A stretch of DNA of 6,672 bases. Source: Prevotella sp. UBA2456. GTDB taxonomy: Bacteria; Bacteroidota; Bacteroidia; Bacteroidales; Bacteroidaceae. The first letter of the stretch is position 1. Every line of letters begins with the position of its first letter. Below the pieces are notes generated by a model. It was not told where the DNA came from and ran no database searches. It saw nothing but the letters and a program-made list of their open reading frames with translations. The stretch is from NCBI GenBank assembly GCA_002342415.1, contig DDPY01000031.1, positions 1 to 6,672 on the forward strand, in the 5' to 3' direction. Position numbers and translations under genes: made by a program. Below are positions 5,683 through 6,672 of this stretch, piece by piece.

Positions 5683-6477
5683 TTATAATAAATTGTTTTT
5701 CTCTATATCCTTGAAATACCTATAGGTATCGACCTTCAACTCTCCACATGCTGCATCGTCTGCCACGATGATAGCATGGGGATGCATCTGCAAGCAACTG
5801 ATAGTCCACATGTGGTTCACAGCCTCCTCTACTCCGTGGCGAAGAGCACGGGCCTTGTTGTGACCATTCACCATAATCATTACCTCCTTGGCATCCATCA
5901 CAGTACCGACACCTACAGTCAGGGCGGTCTTGGGAACCAAATCTACGTTATTGTCAAAGAAACGACAATTGGCAATGATGGTATCGGTGGTGAGAGTCTT
6001 CTGGCGGGTACGGCTCTGCAAGCTGGAGCCTGGCTCGTTGAAGGCAATATGTCCATCAGGGCCAATACCTCCCATGAACAAGTCGATACCACCTGCTGCC
6101 TCAATGGCTTTCTCGTAGTTCTCGCACTCAGCCTTCAAATCCTTAGCATTACCATTGAGAATATGCACATTCTCCTTCTTAATATCGATGTGGCTAAAGA
6201 AGTTGTTCCACATGAAGCTGTGGTAGCTCTCGGGATGCTCTTCGGGGAGATTCACATACTCGTCCATGTTGAACGTGATCACATTCTGGAACGATACCTT
6301 GCCGGCCTTGTTCAGGGCTATCAGTTCTCGGTACATGCCCAAGGGAGAACTCCCAGTAGGACAGCCTAGTTTAAAGGGCTTCTCTGCCGTCGGCTTTGCT
6401 TCGTTGATACACTTGGCCACATAGTTTGCAGCCCATTTCGACATTTTCTCGTAGTCGGGTTCAATAATTAATCGCAT
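5683..6477 (-). CDS. nagB: Glucosamine-6-phosphate deaminase
   Basis: NagB converts glucosamine-6-phosphate to fructose-6-phosphate and ammonia in the cytoplasm, feeding amino sugars from GlcNAc or glycans into glycolysis. The 264 residues are close to the 266 of E. coli NagB and align with it throughout. The phosphate-binding loop is LGCPTGSSPLGMYREL (37-52). The catalytic residues of the E. coli enzyme fall at identical positions: Asp72 in FNMDEYV, and Asp141, His143 and Glu148 in GGIGPDGHIAFNEPGSS. Arg158 and Lys160, which contact the allosteric activator GlcNAc-6-phosphate in E. coli, are also present (SRTRQKTL), so allostery may be conserved. The ATG at 6475-6477 gives the canonical MRLI start. 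The leader is A-rich without a Shine-Dalgarno site and carries a palindrome 14 bp upstream. About 200 bp and a repeat array separate it from the TPR gene, so it is probably a separate unit. Confidence 0.98.
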   Translation of the reverse strand: MRLIIEPDYEKMSKWAANYVAKCINEAKPTAEKPFKLGCPTGSSPLGMYRELIALNKAGKVSFQNVITFNMDEYVNLPEEHPESYHSFMWNNFFSHIDIKKENVHILNGNAKDLKAECENYEKAIEAAGGIDLFMGGIGPDGHIAFNEPGSSLQSRTRQKTLTTDTIIANCRFFDNNVDLVPKTALTVGVGTVMDAKEVMIMVNGHNKARALRHGVEEAVNHMWTISCLQMHPHAIIVADDAACGELKVDTYRYFKDIEKNNLL

Positions 6478-6491
6478 ACTTTTTTTGTTAT

Positions 6492-6501
6492 TAAACGTTT
6501 A
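6492..6501. promoter_or_regulatory. Possible operator: palindrome TAAACGTTTA before nagB
   Basis: This perfect 10-bp palindrome lies 14 bp upstream of the nagB ATG. An AAACGTTT core with a central CG is typical of LacI/GalR-type operators, so repression of nagB by such a regulator is plausible. No regulator gene is visible in the window, and a 10-bp A/T-rich palindrome can arise by chance. Confidence 0.35.
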
Positions 6502-6571
6502 TTATATCCGAAGGACCTGCCACTAAAAAGCTAAAACAGGGGGTTTCCTCCGGAAGGGTTTATTTCAGTTA

Positions 6572-6672
6572 TTATTTACGCGGTTCTATCATCAAATATT
6601 TTTCTTTTACCAGAACACCATAACTTCTGGTATATTTGATACAGTCTTCACATAGTGTCGTAAGATAAGTAA
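6572..6672 (-). CDS. Possible 3' end of an unidentified gene entering from the right edge
   Basis: One minus-strand frame is open from the window edge for 32 codons and ends in TAA at 6572-6574; the other two frames hit stops earlier. The visible tail reads CEDCIKYTRSYGVLVKEKYL and ends MIEPRK. It is mixed, protein-like sequence that I do not recognise. It would end 94 bp before nagB on the same strand. So short an open frame could be chance, so the call is tentative. Confidence 0.4.
   Translation of the reverse strand, partial: TYLTTLCEDCIKYTRSYGVLVKEKYLMIEPRK
6591..6640. repeat. Nested inverted repeat near the right edge
   Basis: ATCAAATAT (6591-6599) is the exact reverse complement of ATATTTGAT (6632-6640). 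Inside it ACCAGAA (6609-6615) pairs with TTCTGGT (6625-6631). The right arms are contiguous, so a 16-bp helix forms with a 9-nt one-sided bulge (6600-6608) and a 9-nt loop. It overlaps the tentative partial gene, so it may be a regulatory structure or chance within coding sequence. Confidence 0.45.

Noticed and set aside
5776..6369. Long plus-strand open frame (197 codons) opposite nagB
   Set aside because: It lies wholly antisense to a NagB that aligns over its full length with all catalytic residues; the predicted protein shows no recognisable motif and no ribosome site.

Overview
The window looks like a chromosomal segment of a Bacteroidota bacterium, most likely a Prevotella-like member of the Bacteroidales. 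This rests on A-rich leaders without a Shine-Dalgarno site at rfbA, rfbC and nagB, on degenerate 7-bp repeats in the intergenic spacers, and on the general look of RmlA, RmlC and NagB. The genus is an inference. All supported genes read leftward, on the minus strand.

In transcription order (right to left) the layout is as follows. (1) At 6572-6672 lies the possible 3' end of an unidentified gene that enters from the right edge. (2) nagB, glucosamine-6-phosphate deaminase (5683-6477), has a 10-bp palindrome just before its start. (3) A spacer of about 200 bp holds an array of ten 7-bp units (GATGATG type) and a short hairpin in the leader of the next gene. (4) Three overlapping genes follow: a membrane-anchored coiled-coil/TPR protein (4131-5480), an SF1 UvrD-like helicase with a degenerate nuclease-like N-terminus (2068-4134), and a protein I assign to the DUF2290 family (1365-2075). 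(5) Only 21 bp later come rfbC (777-1343) and, after a 111-bp spacer with heptad repeats and a perfect 14-bp palindrome, rfbA (1-665, cut by the left edge).

rfbA and rfbC encode two of the four steps from glucose-1-phosphate to dTDP-L-rhamnose, so the left end belongs to a surface-polysaccharide locus. nagB is amino-sugar metabolism and probably a separate transcription unit. The three middle genes have no evident role in sugar metabolism. Their 4-bp and 8-bp overlaps, the helicase plus uncharacterised-protein pairing and the membrane-tethered TPR scaffold suggest one functional module. A nucleic-acid-directed, possibly anti-phage, system is the most interesting reading, but this is inference and nothing in the sequence proves it.

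Two of the three module genes have recognisable Shine-Dalgarno sites at their ATG starts, while rfbA, rfbC and nagB do not. This fits acquisition of the module, with rfbC and rfbA now lying downstream in the same apparent transcription unit.
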